Below are positions 19,001-26,065 of a stretch of 64,000 nt of DNA, piece after piece. The stretch spans positions 124,001-188,000 of the forward strand of contig NZ_JAINVG010000001.1 of the NCBI RefSeq assembly GCF_020400725.1. Direction: 5' to 3'. The DNA is from Streptomyces sp. NK15101 (GTDB lineage: Bacteria; Actinomycetota; Actinomycetes; Streptomycetales; Streptomycetaceae). The notes under the pieces are model-generated. The model did no database searches, had not been told where the DNA came from, and worked only from the letters and a program-made list of their open reading frames with translations. Both the position numbers and the translations under genes were made by a program. Within the stretch, counting starts at the first letter, position 1; every line of letters starts with the position of its first letter.

Positions 19001-19148
19001 CGAGGACCGAGACCATGGGCAGCTCGATCGAGGGGAACAACTGCTGCTTCAGCTGCGGGATCGCGATCGCCCCGAACACGATCGCGACGATGGACATCAG
19101 CCCGATCAGGGCCCGTTGCGCGAGGCTGAATCTGGACAGCCAGGACAT
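16005..19148 (-). CDS. HAE1/AcrB-type RND efflux permease
   Basis: 1047-residue proton-driven RND transporter with two repeats of one helix, a large external domain and a helix bundle. The N-terminus LSLAQRALIGLM-like segment leads to VFGAIAIPQLKQQLFPSIE; GRVVDDSIVVLENIKRHLG is helix 4 with the paired Asp of the proton path, and GIVVTNAIVLIDLINQYR is its C-terminal counterpart. The hydrophilic tail ends DTDLLDVLDA. No membrane-fusion or outer-membrane partner is nearby, expected in a Gram-positive. ATG at 19148 is chosen; the upstream frame lies in leader. The two-component genes immediately upstream run the same way and may control it. Substrate unknown. Confidence 0.92.
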   Translation of the reverse strand: MSWLSRFSLAQRALIGLMSIVAIVFGAIAIPQLKQQLFPSIELPMVSVLAPYQGASPDVVEKQVVEPLEDNLKAVDGLKSVTATASEGMAVVMASFDYGDESTKQLVADVQQAVNRARAQLPDAVDPQVIAGSTDDMPTVVLAAASDKDPQALADQLERTVVPALEDIEGVGQVSVSGVQDLQVSVTPDERKLAAAGLNTMKLAEALRSGGATMPAGSFSEAGKSRTIQVGGGYTSLKQIEDLRIPAAVPGKGKAVRLGDVATVKQEESPRTSLTRTNGKPSLAVMATMDKDGSAVAISDAVEEKLPDLRRDLGAGAELTVVSDQGPAVAKAVSGLTTEGALGLVMAVLVILVFLASVRSTLVTAVSIPLSVVLALIVLWTRDLSLNMLTLGALTIAIGRVVDDSIVVLENIKRHLGYGEERQSAILTAVREVAGAVTSSTLTTVAVFLPIGLTGGMIGELFGSFSLTVTAALLASLLVSLTVVPVLSYWFLRAPKGTPEDLAEARRLAEEKEEKSRLQRLYVPVLRFATRRRFTSLAIAIVVLVVTFGMAPLLKTNFFDQGEQEVLSIQQELAPGTSLSASDEAAKKIEKVLADTEGVKDYQVTVGSSGFMAAFGGGTGSNQASYKVSLEDSASYEETRDAIEKGLDSLDGVGDTTIAAGDGFGSQDLSVVVKAADPEVLEKASEQVRTAIAGLKDVTDVQSDLSQSVPRISVKANARAADAGFDTTSLGAVVGQAVRGTPAAKATLDDSERDVLITSAQPATTLAALRALPLGPVKLGDVATVELVPGPVSMTRIDGARAATITAKPVGDNTGAVSASLQSKIGALDLPEGATATIGGVSEDQSEAFLNLFLAMLAAVAIVFMLLVATFRSLVQPLILLVSIPFAATGAIGLLVATGTAMGVPAMIGMLMLIGIVVTNAIVLIDLINQYRAQGLGVVEAVIEGGRHRLRPILMTALATIFALLPMALGLTGEGGFIAQPLAVVVIGGLITSTLLTLLLVPTLYAMVELRKERRARKRAAKKGGADVPEQPTDANTDTDLLDVLDA

Positions 19149-19326
19149 GGGGTCTCTCTTCTGTGGCGTACTCGTCGTCAGGCGGGAGCAGCCAAGGCCC
19201 CGGCCCGGACCCGCTGGATCCGCCGGAGCTGCCCCCCCGTCCATACGATCTGCCACTCGCGGCCGGAAGTCCTCGGCCCCCGGGTCCACTTCCTTATGTC
19301 GCGCATACCGCGTCTGGAGTACGCGC

Positions 19327-20016
19327 TCACTCCACCCGGGGGCGTACGAGACCGGACTCGTAGGCCGTGACCACCAACTGGGCCCGGTCGCGGGCGCCGA
19401 GCTTGGCCATGGTCCGGTTGACGTGCGTCTTCACGGTGAGCGGACTGACGTCGAGCCGCTCGGCGATCTCGTCGTTCGAAAGACCGCCCGCGACGAGGAC
19501 GAGGACCTCGCGCTCCCGGGCGGTGAGCACGGCGAGCCGCTCGGCGCGGGCCCCGCCGGGCGCGCCCGTGGTGTCCGCGCCCGGGCCCTGGGCGAGGAAG
19601 GAGGCGATCAGGCCCTTGGTGGCGGCCGGGGACAGCAGCGCCTCGCCGGCGTGGGCGATCCGGATCGCGCCGAGGAGCTCGTCCGGCTCGGCGCCCTTGC
19701 CGAGGAAGCCGGAGGCGCCGGCGCGCAGCGACTGCACGACGTACTCGTCGACCTCGAAGGTGGTCAGCATGACGATCCGCACGTCGGCCAGCTCGGGATC
19801 CGCCGTGATCATCCGGGTGGCGGCGAGGCCGTCGGTGCCCGGCATGCGGATGTCCATCAGGACGACGTCGGGCCGCGTGGAGCGGGCCAGCGCGACCGCC
19901 CCGTCGCCGTCGGGCGCCTCGCCGACGACCTCCATGTCGGGCTCGGAGTCCACCAGGACCTTGAAGGCGCTGCGGAGCAGGGCCTGGTCGTCGGCGAGCA
20001 GTACCCGGATCGTCAC
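19327..20016 (-). CDS. NarL/LuxR-type response regulator
   Basis: 229-residue regulator: receiver domain (RVLLADDQALLRSAF; phosphoacceptor in VVLMDIRMPG; conserved K near FLGKGAEP) and C-terminal LuxR HTH (LTAREREVLVLVAGGLSNDE, then SPLTVKTHVNRTMAKLG). GTG at 20016 follows GGGGAGGA and overlaps the kinase stop by 4 bases, so the pair is translationally coupled. It lies 178 bases upstream of the RND permease on the same strand, a likely target. Confidence 0.94.
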   Translation of the reverse strand: MTIRVLLADDQALLRSAFKVLVDSEPDMEVVGEAPDGDGAVALARSTRPDVVLMDIRMPGTDGLAATRMITADPELADVRIVMLTTFEVDEYVVQSLRAGASGFLGKGAEPDELLGAIRIAHAGEALLSPAATKGLIASFLAQGPGADTTGAPGGARAERLAVLTAREREVLVLVAGGLSNDEIAERLDVSPLTVKTHVNRTMAKLGARDRAQLVVTAYESGLVRPRVE

Positions 20017-21269
20017 GTGCCGTCCTCCCCCGTGCGGGTCGTCACCGGCAGTATCGCCTGGACGCGGAAGCCGCCGCCGTAGCGGGGGGCGGCGGTGAGG
20101 GTGCCGCCCAGCGCGCCGACCCGCTCCCGCATGCCGAGCAGCCCGTGGCCGCCGACCGGGGGCTGCTCGACGGCCGGGGGCGGGACGGCCGGGGGCGCCC
20201 CGTCGTCGAGGACGGTGATCTCGACCGTACGGCCCACCCGGACGACGCTCACCTCGGCCTTCGCGTCCGGTCCCGCGTGCTTGCGCACATTGGTCAGGGC
20301 CTCCTGCACGATCCGGTACGCGGCGAGGTCGACGGTCGCGGGCAGTGTCAGGCCCTCGTCGGCGCGGGCCAGGGCGACGGGAAGGCCGGCCTTGCGGAAG
20401 CTGTCGAGCAGCCCGTCGAGGACGGCGAGGCCCGGGGCGGGCTCGGTGGGGGCCTCCGGGTCGCCGGACTGGCGCAGCAGGCCGACGGTGGCGCGCAGCT
20501 CGTCCAGGGCGGAGCGGCTGGCCTCGCGGACGTGCGCGAGGGCCTCCTTGGCCTGGTCGGGGCGCTTGTCCATGACGTGGGCGGCGACCCCGGCCTGCAC
20601 GTTCACCAGCGCGATGTGGTGGGCGACGACGTCGTGGAGGTCGCGGGCGATCCGCAGCCGCTCCTCGGCGACCCGCCGCCCGGCCTCCTCCTCGCGGGTC
20701 CGTTCGGCCCGCTCCGCCCGCTCCCGGATGGCGTCCACGAAGGCCCGGCGGCTGCGGACGGCGTCCCCGGCCGCGGCCGCCATGCCCGTCCAGGCGAAGA
20801 CGCCGAGGTTCTCCTGCGCGTACCAGGGGGTCGGGCCGAAGGCCATGGCCGCGGCGGTGAGCGCCGTCATCGTGGCGAGGCCGACCCGCCAGGTGGTGGG
20901 CCGGTCGGTGCGGGAGGCGACCGTGTAGAGCGCGACGACGGCGCTCATCGCGATCGGGGCGGGCCGGTTGTCGTCCATCAGCTCGACGAGGCCGAGCACG
21001 ACGGTGACGGAGAGCACCGCGAAGGGGTTCCGCCGGCGCCACACCAGCACGGCGGCCCCCGCGATCATGATGAGCACGCTCCACACGTCGGGCACGCGGT
21101 CCCCGAAGGTCGGCCCGTCCGGGCTGCCGTGGGGATCGGTGAAGGACCCCGCGATCATGGCGACGAGCGTGCCGGCGGCGATCGCGGCGTCGAAGGCGGG
21201 AGGGTGCGCGCGGAACCAGTCGCGGAGACGGGCGTGGAGGGTGCCGGTGGCGGGGCCGGTGGGGGTCAC
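20013..21269 (-). CDS. Two-component sensor histidine kinase (HisKA_3)
   Basis: About 418-residue NarL-partner kinase. The N-terminal half has four to five hydrophobic helices, then a coiled segment (RAERAERTREEEAGRRVAEE), the dimerization/phosphoacceptor helix RIARDLHDVVAHHIALVNVQ, and an ATPase domain ending GHGLLGMRERVGALGG. I chose GTG at 21269 (TPTGPATGTLHARL). The open frame continues to 21476, but that extension is made of the intergenic repeats and would add a low-complexity Pro/Gly/Arg tract. No strong Shine-Dalgarno is visible, so the start is uncertain. Confidence 0.9.
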   Translation of the reverse strand: MTPTGPATGTLHARLRDWFRAHPPAFDAAIAAGTLVAMIAGSFTDPHGSPDGPTFGDRVPDVWSVLIMIAGAAVLVWRRRNPFAVLSVTVVLGLVELMDDNRPAPIAMSAVVALYTVASRTDRPTTWRVGLATMTALTAAAMAFGPTPWYAQENLGVFAWTGMAAAAGDAVRSRRAFVDAIRERAERAERTREEEAGRRVAEERLRIARDLHDVVAHHIALVNVQAGVAAHVMDKRPDQAKEALAHVREASRSALDELRATVGLLRQSGDPEAPTEPAPGLAVLDGLLDSFRKAGLPVALARADEGLTLPATVDLAAYRIVQEALTNVRKHAGPDAKAEVSVVRVGRTVEITVLDDGAPPAVPPPAVEQPPVGGHGLLGMRERVGALGGTLTAAPRYGGGFRVQAILPVTTRTGEDGT

Positions 21270-21356
21270 GGGAGACAACGGTACGGGGCGGGTCCCCGCG
21301 GGGCGGGCTGCCGGGGGCCGTGGGGGCCCGCTCCCGGGCCGGCACCCGCACGGTAC

Positions 21357-21412
21357 GGGCCCGCGCCCGGCGGGACGGCACCCACCTGCCGTGTGGGCCC
21401 GCGCCCGGCGGG
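21357..21412. repeat. Direct repeats of an 18-bp GC-rich unit
   Basis: GGGCCCGCGCCCGGCGGG occurs at 21357-21374 and again at 21395-21412, a 38-bp period, with diverged sequence between. They lie between the kinase start and the large palindrome and resemble the satellite sequence at 11060-11160 and 25740-25790. Confidence 0.7.
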
Positions 21413-21433
21413 GCGGTGCCCCTCCGCCACCCG

Positions 21434-21641
21434 CCGTGTGGGCAATCGTCCCGTAGGGCGGGACGGGTGGGCACACGGAACGGCGCCCTCAGCGGCGCCT
21501 CCGCGTTCCGCGCCTTGACCCGCACCGACAGCGCACTGTGCACGGGGTGCGGGTTCAGGCCCGGGAGCCTCGGGTGCCGGCAAGGGCGCCGTTCCGTTGT
21601 GCCCACCCGTTCCGCCCCGGCGGAACGCCTGCCCACAACGG
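21434..21641. repeat. Composite 208-bp imperfect palindrome (copies B1 and B2)
   Basis: Two copies of the intergenic quasi-palindrome face each other: B1 at 21434-21482 and B2, inverted, at 21590-21640. The DNA between them is also roughly self-complementary: GGGCACACGGAACGGCGCCC against its partner at 21583-21603, and GACCCGCACC against GGTGCGGGTT, centred near 21537. It separates pspAA from the kinase gene, both leftward. It could be a terminator or a miniature mobile element. Confidence 0.75.
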
Positions 21642-21659
21642 GGTGGGCGGGGGCGGGGG

Positions 21660-21938
21660 TCAGCCGGGGATCAGGCCGTTGTCGGAGAGCATCTCGCGGA
21701 CCTCGTCCAGGGTCGCGTCCGGAGCCGGGAGGATCAGTTCCGAGGGCTCCAGGGCGTCGTCCGGCAGTGGCTCACCGAGCCGCCGGACGGCGTCGAGGAG
21801 GGCGCACAGCGTCCGCCGGAACCCTTCCTCGTCCCCCGTCTCCATCTCTTCGAGCAGCTCGTCGTCGAGCCTGTTCAGCTCGACGAAGCGGCTGTCGGCC
21901 AGCTTCCACTGGCCCTCCCCCATGATCCGTACGATCAT
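21660..21938 (-). CDS. pspAA: PspA-associated protein PspAA
   Basis: 92-residue acidic cytosolic protein starting IVRIMGEGQWKLADSRFVEL after the Met. This is the PspAA domain that accompanies PspA in actinobacteria and some archaea and is presumed to modulate the membrane-stress response. ATG at 21938. It follows pspA by 19 bases on the same strand, so the two form an operon. No PspC or PspB homologue is adjacent. Confidence 0.88.
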   Translation of the reverse strand: MIVRIMGEGQWKLADSRFVELNRLDDELLEEMETGDEEGFRRTLCALLDAVRRLGEPLPDDALEPSELILPAPDATLDEVREMLSDNGLIPG

Positions 21939-21957
21939 GACGCGTCCTGTCTGTCGC

Positions 21958-22755
21958 CTACTTCTCGAAGCGCGGGTGGGACTGCTGCTGGGTGCGGTCC
22001 TGCGGCGTGGCCGCGCCACCGCCCTCGATGGCCTGCTGCTGCGCCGAGGGGCCCCCGGCCAGCTCGGCCTTCATCCGCTGGAGCTCCAGCTCGACGTCCG
22101 TGCCGCCGGACAGCCGGTCCAGCTCCGCCTGGATGTCGTCCTTGGCGAGCCCGGACTGGTCGTCCAGGGCGCCCGAGGCGAGCAGCTCGTCGATCGCGCC
22201 CGCGCGCGCCTGGAGCTGGGCGGTCTTGTCCTCGGCCCGCTGGATCGCCAGACCGACGTCGCTCATCTCCTCCGAGATTCCGGAGAACGACTCGGCGATC
22301 CGGGTCTGCGCCTGGGCCGCCGTGTAGGTCGCCTTGATGGTCTCCTTCTTGGTGCGGAAGGCGTCCACCTTGGCCTGGAGACGCTGGGCGGCGAGGGTGA
22401 GCTTCTCCTCCTCGCCCTGCAGCGTCTGGTGCTGCACCTCCAGGTCGCTGACCTGCTGCTGGAGGGCGGCCCGCCGGGACAGCGCCTCGCGCGCCAGGTC
22501 CTCGCGGCCGAGGGCCAGCGCCTTGCGGCCCTGGTCCTCCAGCTTGGCGGACTGGCTCTGCAGCTGGTTCAGCTGGAGTTCGAGCCGCTTGCGGGAGGTG
22601 GCGACGTCGGCGACGCCCCGTCGCACCTTCTGCAGCAGCTCCAACTGCTTCTGGTAGGAGTAGTCGAGCGTCTCGCGCGGATCCTCGGCCCGGTCAAGGG
22701 CCTTGTTCGCCTTCGCGCGGAAGATCATCCCCATACGCTTCATGACACCGCTCAT
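21958..22755 (-). CDS. pspA: Phage-shock protein A (PspA/IM30)
   Basis: 265-residue, almost wholly alpha-helical coiled-coil protein of the PspA/Vipp1 family, which oligomerizes on stressed membranes to preserve integrity. The N-terminal amphipathic helix is VMKRMGMIFRAKANKALDRA; long coiled coil spans about residues 30-215 (for example RAALQQQVSDLEVQHQTLQ); the C-terminus is Gln-rich. ATG at 22755, with AGAAGGGGG upstream; the longer frame is not used. Cotranscribed with pspAA. Confidence 0.94.
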   Translation of the reverse strand: MSGVMKRMGMIFRAKANKALDRAEDPRETLDYSYQKQLELLQKVRRGVADVATSRKRLELQLNQLQSQSAKLEDQGRKALALGREDLAREALSRRAALQQQVSDLEVQHQTLQGEEEKLTLAAQRLQAKVDAFRTKKETIKATYTAAQAQTRIAESFSGISEEMSDVGLAIQRAEDKTAQLQARAGAIDELLASGALDDQSGLAKDDIQAELDRLSGGTDVELELQRMKAELAGGPSAQQQAIEGGGAATPQDRTQQQSHPRFEK

Positions 22756-23083
22756 GGGCTTCGCGCGCCCCCTTCTGACGGACTTCGGCTCCAGCTCTTC
22801 GACAGGATCCACAGTACGGGCCCTGTCTCCATTACCGCACTGTTCGGAGCGGGATGCGCTCCTCCCCAAGGACGACTGCGCGCGGTGTTCCCTCCCGCGC
22901 AGGGAGTAGGTGGATCCCGGGGGAGACCGCGTCGTCCTCGCGTACGTACGCCCCAAGACGCAGTCCGCTCCGCTGTCGCTCCGTCAAGGCCGAAAATTTT
23001 TCAAGATCTTTTCGAAGCATTGCTATCAGATCGTTCCCGGCCCGCATGGGGTTCATGCCCGCCACCCCGTACCCTTGGGTTTT
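22756..23083. other. Divergent intergenic region, pspA / DUF3043
   Basis: 328 bases holding the promoters of pspA and the DUF3043 gene. Its right half is unusually AT-rich for this window (for example AAAATTTTTCAAGATC near 22993-23008). TACCCT at 23069-23074, about 9 bases before the DUF3043 GTG, could be a -10 giving a leaderless or nearly leaderless transcript. A 77-codon minus-strand frame here (22832-23065) was not accepted. Confidence 0.4.
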
Positions 23084-23689
23084 GTGTTCCGTAGCCGTTC
23101 GAAGGACGAGAAGGCCCCCACCGACAAGGTGACGGCGGACCTCTCCACCAAGCAGCCCCGCGACCCCGAGGCCCCCAAGGGCCGCCCGACCCCGAAGCGG
23201 AGCGAAGCGCAGTCCCAGCGCCGGCGCGCCGCGACGGTGCCGACCGACCGCAAGGAGGCCGCCAAGCGCCAGCGCGAGGCACGCCGCTCCGACCTGGCCC
23301 GCCAGCGCGAGGCGCTGGCCAGCGGCGACGAGCGTTACCTGCCCGCCCGCGACAAGGGGCCGGTCCGCCGCTTCGTGCGCGACTTCGTCGACTCGCGGTT
23401 CGCGATCGCCGAGTTCTTCCTGCCGATGGCCGTGGTCATCCTCGTGCTGTCGCTGTTCGGCAACGCCAACCGGTCGCTGCAGAACATCTCCCTGCTGCTG
23501 TGGCTCGGTGTGATCATCCTGATCGTCATCGACTCGATCGGCATCTGGATCCGTCTGCGGAAGCAGCTGAACGAGCGCTTCCCGAACGAGCCCAAGCGCG
23601 GCGCCGTCGCCTACGGCCTGATGCGCACGCTCCAGATGCGCCGACTGCGCCTGCCGAAGCCGCAGGTCAAGCGCGGAGAGCGGCCCTGA
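23084..23689 (+). CDS. DUF3043 membrane protein
   Basis: 201 residues. A long, strongly basic hydrophilic N-terminus (SKDEKAPTDKVTADLSTKQP and RRAATVPTDRKEAAKRQREA) precedes RRFVRDFVDSRFAIAEFFLP and two adjacent transmembrane helices (about 115-165), then a basic tail. This matches the actinobacterial DUF3043 family; function unknown. GTG at 23084 is chosen because it begins the conserved N-terminus; no Shine-Dalgarno is evident. The stop overlaps the next gene's apparent CTG start. Confidence 0.88.
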   Translation: MFRSRSKDEKAPTDKVTADLSTKQPRDPEAPKGRPTPKRSEAQSQRRRAATVPTDRKEAAKRQREARRSDLARQREALASGDERYLPARDKGPVRRFVRDFVDSRFAIAEFFLPMAVVILVLSLFGNANRSLQNISLLLWLGVIILIVIDSIGIWIRLRKQLNERFPNEPKRGAVAYGLMRTLQMRRLRLPKPQVKRGERP

Positions 23690-24531
23690 GCGCCGACAGC
23701 TCGGAGTTCGACGGGCGCGCGTTCGGCGAGGCCACGTCGGAGTCGGGCGGCCCCGTGCTGCCCGTCGTCGCGCACTGGCCCACCGGTCACGGCGGGCTGC
23801 GCGACACCATCCGGCAGGAGATCGTCGCCCGTCAGCTCGACGAGCAGATAACCGCCCGCTATCCCGTGGGCCAGCGGCTGCGGATCCTCGACGCGGGCAT
23901 GGGGCAGGGCACCCAGGCCCTGCGCCTCGCCCGGGCCGGACACACCGTGACCGGCCTGGAGGCCGATCCGGACCTCCTCAAGGCGGCCCGGGACTCGCTG
24001 GCGACGGAGCCCGCCGGGATCCGCGAGCGGGTCCGGATGATCGAGGGCGACGGGCGCGAGACCGGGGTGCACTTCCTGCCCGGCAGTTTCGACGTGGTCC
24101 TCTGTCACGGCGTGCTGATGTACGCGGACGAACCCGACGCGCTGCTCGCGGGCCTGGCCCGGATGCTGGCCCCCGGCGGCCTGCTGTCCCTGGTGGTACG
24201 GAACGCGGAGGCCCTGGCCATGCGGCCGGGGCTCGCCGGGGACTGGCCCGGGGCGCTCACGGCCTTCGACTCCGACGTCTACACGGACGACAACGGCGTG
24301 AAGGTGCGGGCCGACCGGCTGGACTCGCTCACGGCGACGCTCGCGGGGATCGCGGCGCCGCTGCACGCCTGGTACGGCGTGCGGGTCTTCACGGACGGCA
24401 TCCCCGCCGACGCGGGCCTGCCCGCCGCCGAGGAGCTGGAGCGGCTGCTCGCCGCCGAGGACCGGGCCGGACGCACGGAGCCGTACCGGCGGGTCGCGGC
24501 GCTGCTGCACCTGTGCGGGGTACGGGGCTGA
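23686..24531 (+). CDS. SAM-dependent methyltransferase, apparent CTG start
   Basis: About 281 residues. Class I methyltransferase fold: motif I RILDAGMGQGTQALRLA, acidic post-motif residue in VTGLEADPDLL, then FDVVLCHGVLMY and RMLAPGGLLSLVV. It resembles small-molecule or tRNA methyltransferases of the SmtA/CmoM type; substrate unknown. No ATG/GTG lies near the upstream stop in this frame. CTG at 23686, 7 bases after GGAGAG and overlapping the DUF3043 stop as CTGA, fits best. GTG at 23755 is the alternative, giving 258 residues. Confidence 0.85.
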   Translation: MSADSSEFDGRAFGEATSESGGPVLPVVAHWPTGHGGLRDTIRQEIVARQLDEQITARYPVGQRLRILDAGMGQGTQALRLARAGHTVTGLEADPDLLKAARDSLATEPAGIRERVRMIEGDGRETGVHFLPGSFDVVLCHGVLMYADEPDALLAGLARMLAPGGLLSLVVRNAEALAMRPGLAGDWPGALTAFDSDVYTDDNGVKVRADRLDSLTATLAGIAAPLHAWYGVRVFTDGIPADAGLPAAEELERLLAAEDRAGRTEPYRRVAALLHLCGVRG

Positions 24532-24628
24532 CGGGGGCGCGGCCGATGGTCGCGCCCCCTGATCCGGCGCACCCCTGATCGGGTGCGCTCGCCGGGCCGG
24601 GGGCGGGGCGGAATCGGATACTCCGGAC

Positions 24629-25729
24629 ATGGACGTATCCCGTGCCCACGCCCACGCTCGTCACCGCGCCCGCCTCCGCACGCGTCGTGTCCTCCTCCCG
24701 CTCACCGCCGGGACCTGCGCCCTCGCACTGACCGGCGGCTGCTCCTCCGCCGACGGGGACGCGTCCGCCCCGGAGCGGTCCACCCAGGCGGCGGCCCCGC
24801 TCGCCGCCAACGAGCTCCAGGACGACTACCGGACCGTCATCAGGAACGTCCTGCCGTCCGTCGTGCAGATCGAGGCGACGAACAGCCTCGGCTCCGGCGT
24901 CGTCTACGACGCCAAGGGGCACGTCGTCACCAACGCGCACGTGGTCGGCCAGGAGAGGACCTTCAAGGTCACGGCGGCCACCGGCGGGCGGCACGTGACC
25001 GCGCGGCTCGTCTCCTCGTACCCCGAGCAGGACCTCGCCGTGCTCAAGCTGGACAGCGTGCCGCAAGGGCTGAAGGCGGCGAAGTTCGGCAACTCCGCCG
25101 CCGTCGACATGGGGCAGATCGTGCTCGCGATGGGCTCCCCGCTGGGCCTGTCCGGCAGCGTGACCCAGGGCATCGTCTCGGCGACCGGCCGGACGGTCAG
25201 CGAGGGCCGGACCGGCGGCGGAACCGGGGCGACCATCGGGAACATGGTCCAGACGTCGGCGGCGATCAACCCGGGCAACAGCGGGGGCGCCCTCGTGAAC
25301 CTCGACAGCGAGGTCATCGGCATCCCCACGCTCGCCGCGACCGACCCCGAACTGGGCGGCGGCTCGGCGCCCGGCATCGGCTTCGCGATCCCCGCGTCGA
25401 TGGTGCGGACGATCGCCGACCAGATCGTCAAGAACGGCAAGGTGACGGACTCGGGGCGGGCGGCCCTCAACATCACCGGGCGCACCGTCCTCGACGGCGG
25501 CTACGAGCCGGCGGGCGTCGCGGTGGTCGAGGCGCCGGCGGACGGGGCGGCCGGGAAGGCGGGACTGAAGCCGGGCGACGTGATCACGAGCCTCGGCGAC
25601 GAGACGATCACGACGATCACGTCGCTCTCGGAGGCGCTGGCCTCGATGAAGCCGGGGGATGTGGTGACAGTGGGGTACGTCCGCGACGGGAAGGCCCGCA
25701 AGACGGACGTCACCTTGGGCGAGATGTAG
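24629..25729 (+). CDS. HtrA/DegP-like serine protease, lipoprotein
   Basis: 366-residue exported protease. Arg-rich N-terminus, hydrophobic signal and lipobox (LTGGC) indicate a lipoprotein. The trypsin-like domain carries His104 (TNAHVV), Asp135 (EQDLAVL) and Ser218 (NPGNSGGAL). A C-terminal PDZ domain (about 285-360) includes GKAGLKPGDVITSLG. HtrA proteins degrade misfolded envelope proteins. It is a single gene, followed by repeat sequence and a transposase remnant. Confidence 0.94.
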   Translation: MDVSRAHAHARHRARLRTRRVLLPLTAGTCALALTGGCSSADGDASAPERSTQAAAPLAANELQDDYRTVIRNVLPSVVQIEATNSLGSGVVYDAKGHVVTNAHVVGQERTFKVTAATGGRHVTARLVSSYPEQDLAVLKLDSVPQGLKAAKFGNSAAVDMGQIVLAMGSPLGLSGSVTQGIVSATGRTVSEGRTGGGTGATIGNMVQTSAAINPGNSGGALVNLDSEVIGIPTLAATDPELGGGSAPGIGFAIPASMVRTIADQIVKNGKVTDSGRAALNITGRTVLDGGYEPAGVAVVEAPADGAAGKAGLKPGDVITSLGDETITTITSLSEALASMKPGDVVTVGYVRDGKARKTDVTLGEM

Positions 25730-25790
25730 GGCCCACGGACCGCGCCCCCCTGTGTGGGCGCACGCCCGCCGCACGGTACCCGCCCCCGCC

Positions 25791-25835
25791 CGTGTGGGCA
25801 ATCGCCCCGCTGGGGCGGAACGACTGCCCACAACG
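25791..25835. repeat. Intergenic quasi-palindrome, copy C
   Basis: CGTGTGGGCAATCGCCCCGC then TGGG then GCGGAACG and ACTGCCCACAACG. In this copy both outer arms are fully complementary (GTGGGCA / TGCCCAC). It directly abuts the transposase remnant. Satellite sequence lies to its left (25740-25790). Confidence 0.7.
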
Positions 25836-25855
25836 GGGGCACGCCGACTCTTGCC

Positions 25856-26020
25856 GGTAGTCGATCTTGAGGGTGTGGAGGACAGGGACGACGCGGACAG
25901 TGTCGTTGATCGTGTCACGCGTCGGCGGTGTCGCCTCAGCGCCTCGAAGCCCTTGAGGCGGGCGAGGGCGTGTTCGATCCGTGCCCGCCGCCTGGCCTTC
26001 CGATGAGCAGCTGGTGACCG
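25856..26020 (-). pseudogene. IS5-type transposase C-terminal remnant
   Basis: On the minus strand one frame reads AHRKARRRARIEHALARLKG then FEALRRHRRR, the C-terminal block (with the catalytic Glu in RIEH) of IS5-group DDE transposases. A one-base slip near 25920-25928 moves to another frame that continues DTINDTV and VLHTLKIDYR, the family's tail. Nothing like the N-terminal two-thirds is present. It is a dead fragment that runs into repeat copy C. Confidence 0.7.
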
Positions 26021-26065
26021 ATGACGTGGTTGGGCATGGTCGCAGGGAGGCCGGCGAAGACGTAC

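Noticed and set aside
15972-19370. Long plus-strand open frame opposite the RND permease
   Set aside because: Translation is Arg/Gly/Asp-rich and repetitive, typical of antisense frames in GC-rich genes; the minus strand encodes a complete RND protein.
21270-21476. N-terminal extension of the sensor kinase
   Set aside because: It is made of the intergenic repeats and yields a low-complexity Pro/Arg/Gly stretch before the first helix.
22832-23065. 77-codon minus-strand frame between pspA and the DUF3043 gene
   Set aside because: Its first third uses AT-ending codons unlike Streptomyces genes, no family is recognised, and it would occupy the divergent promoter region.
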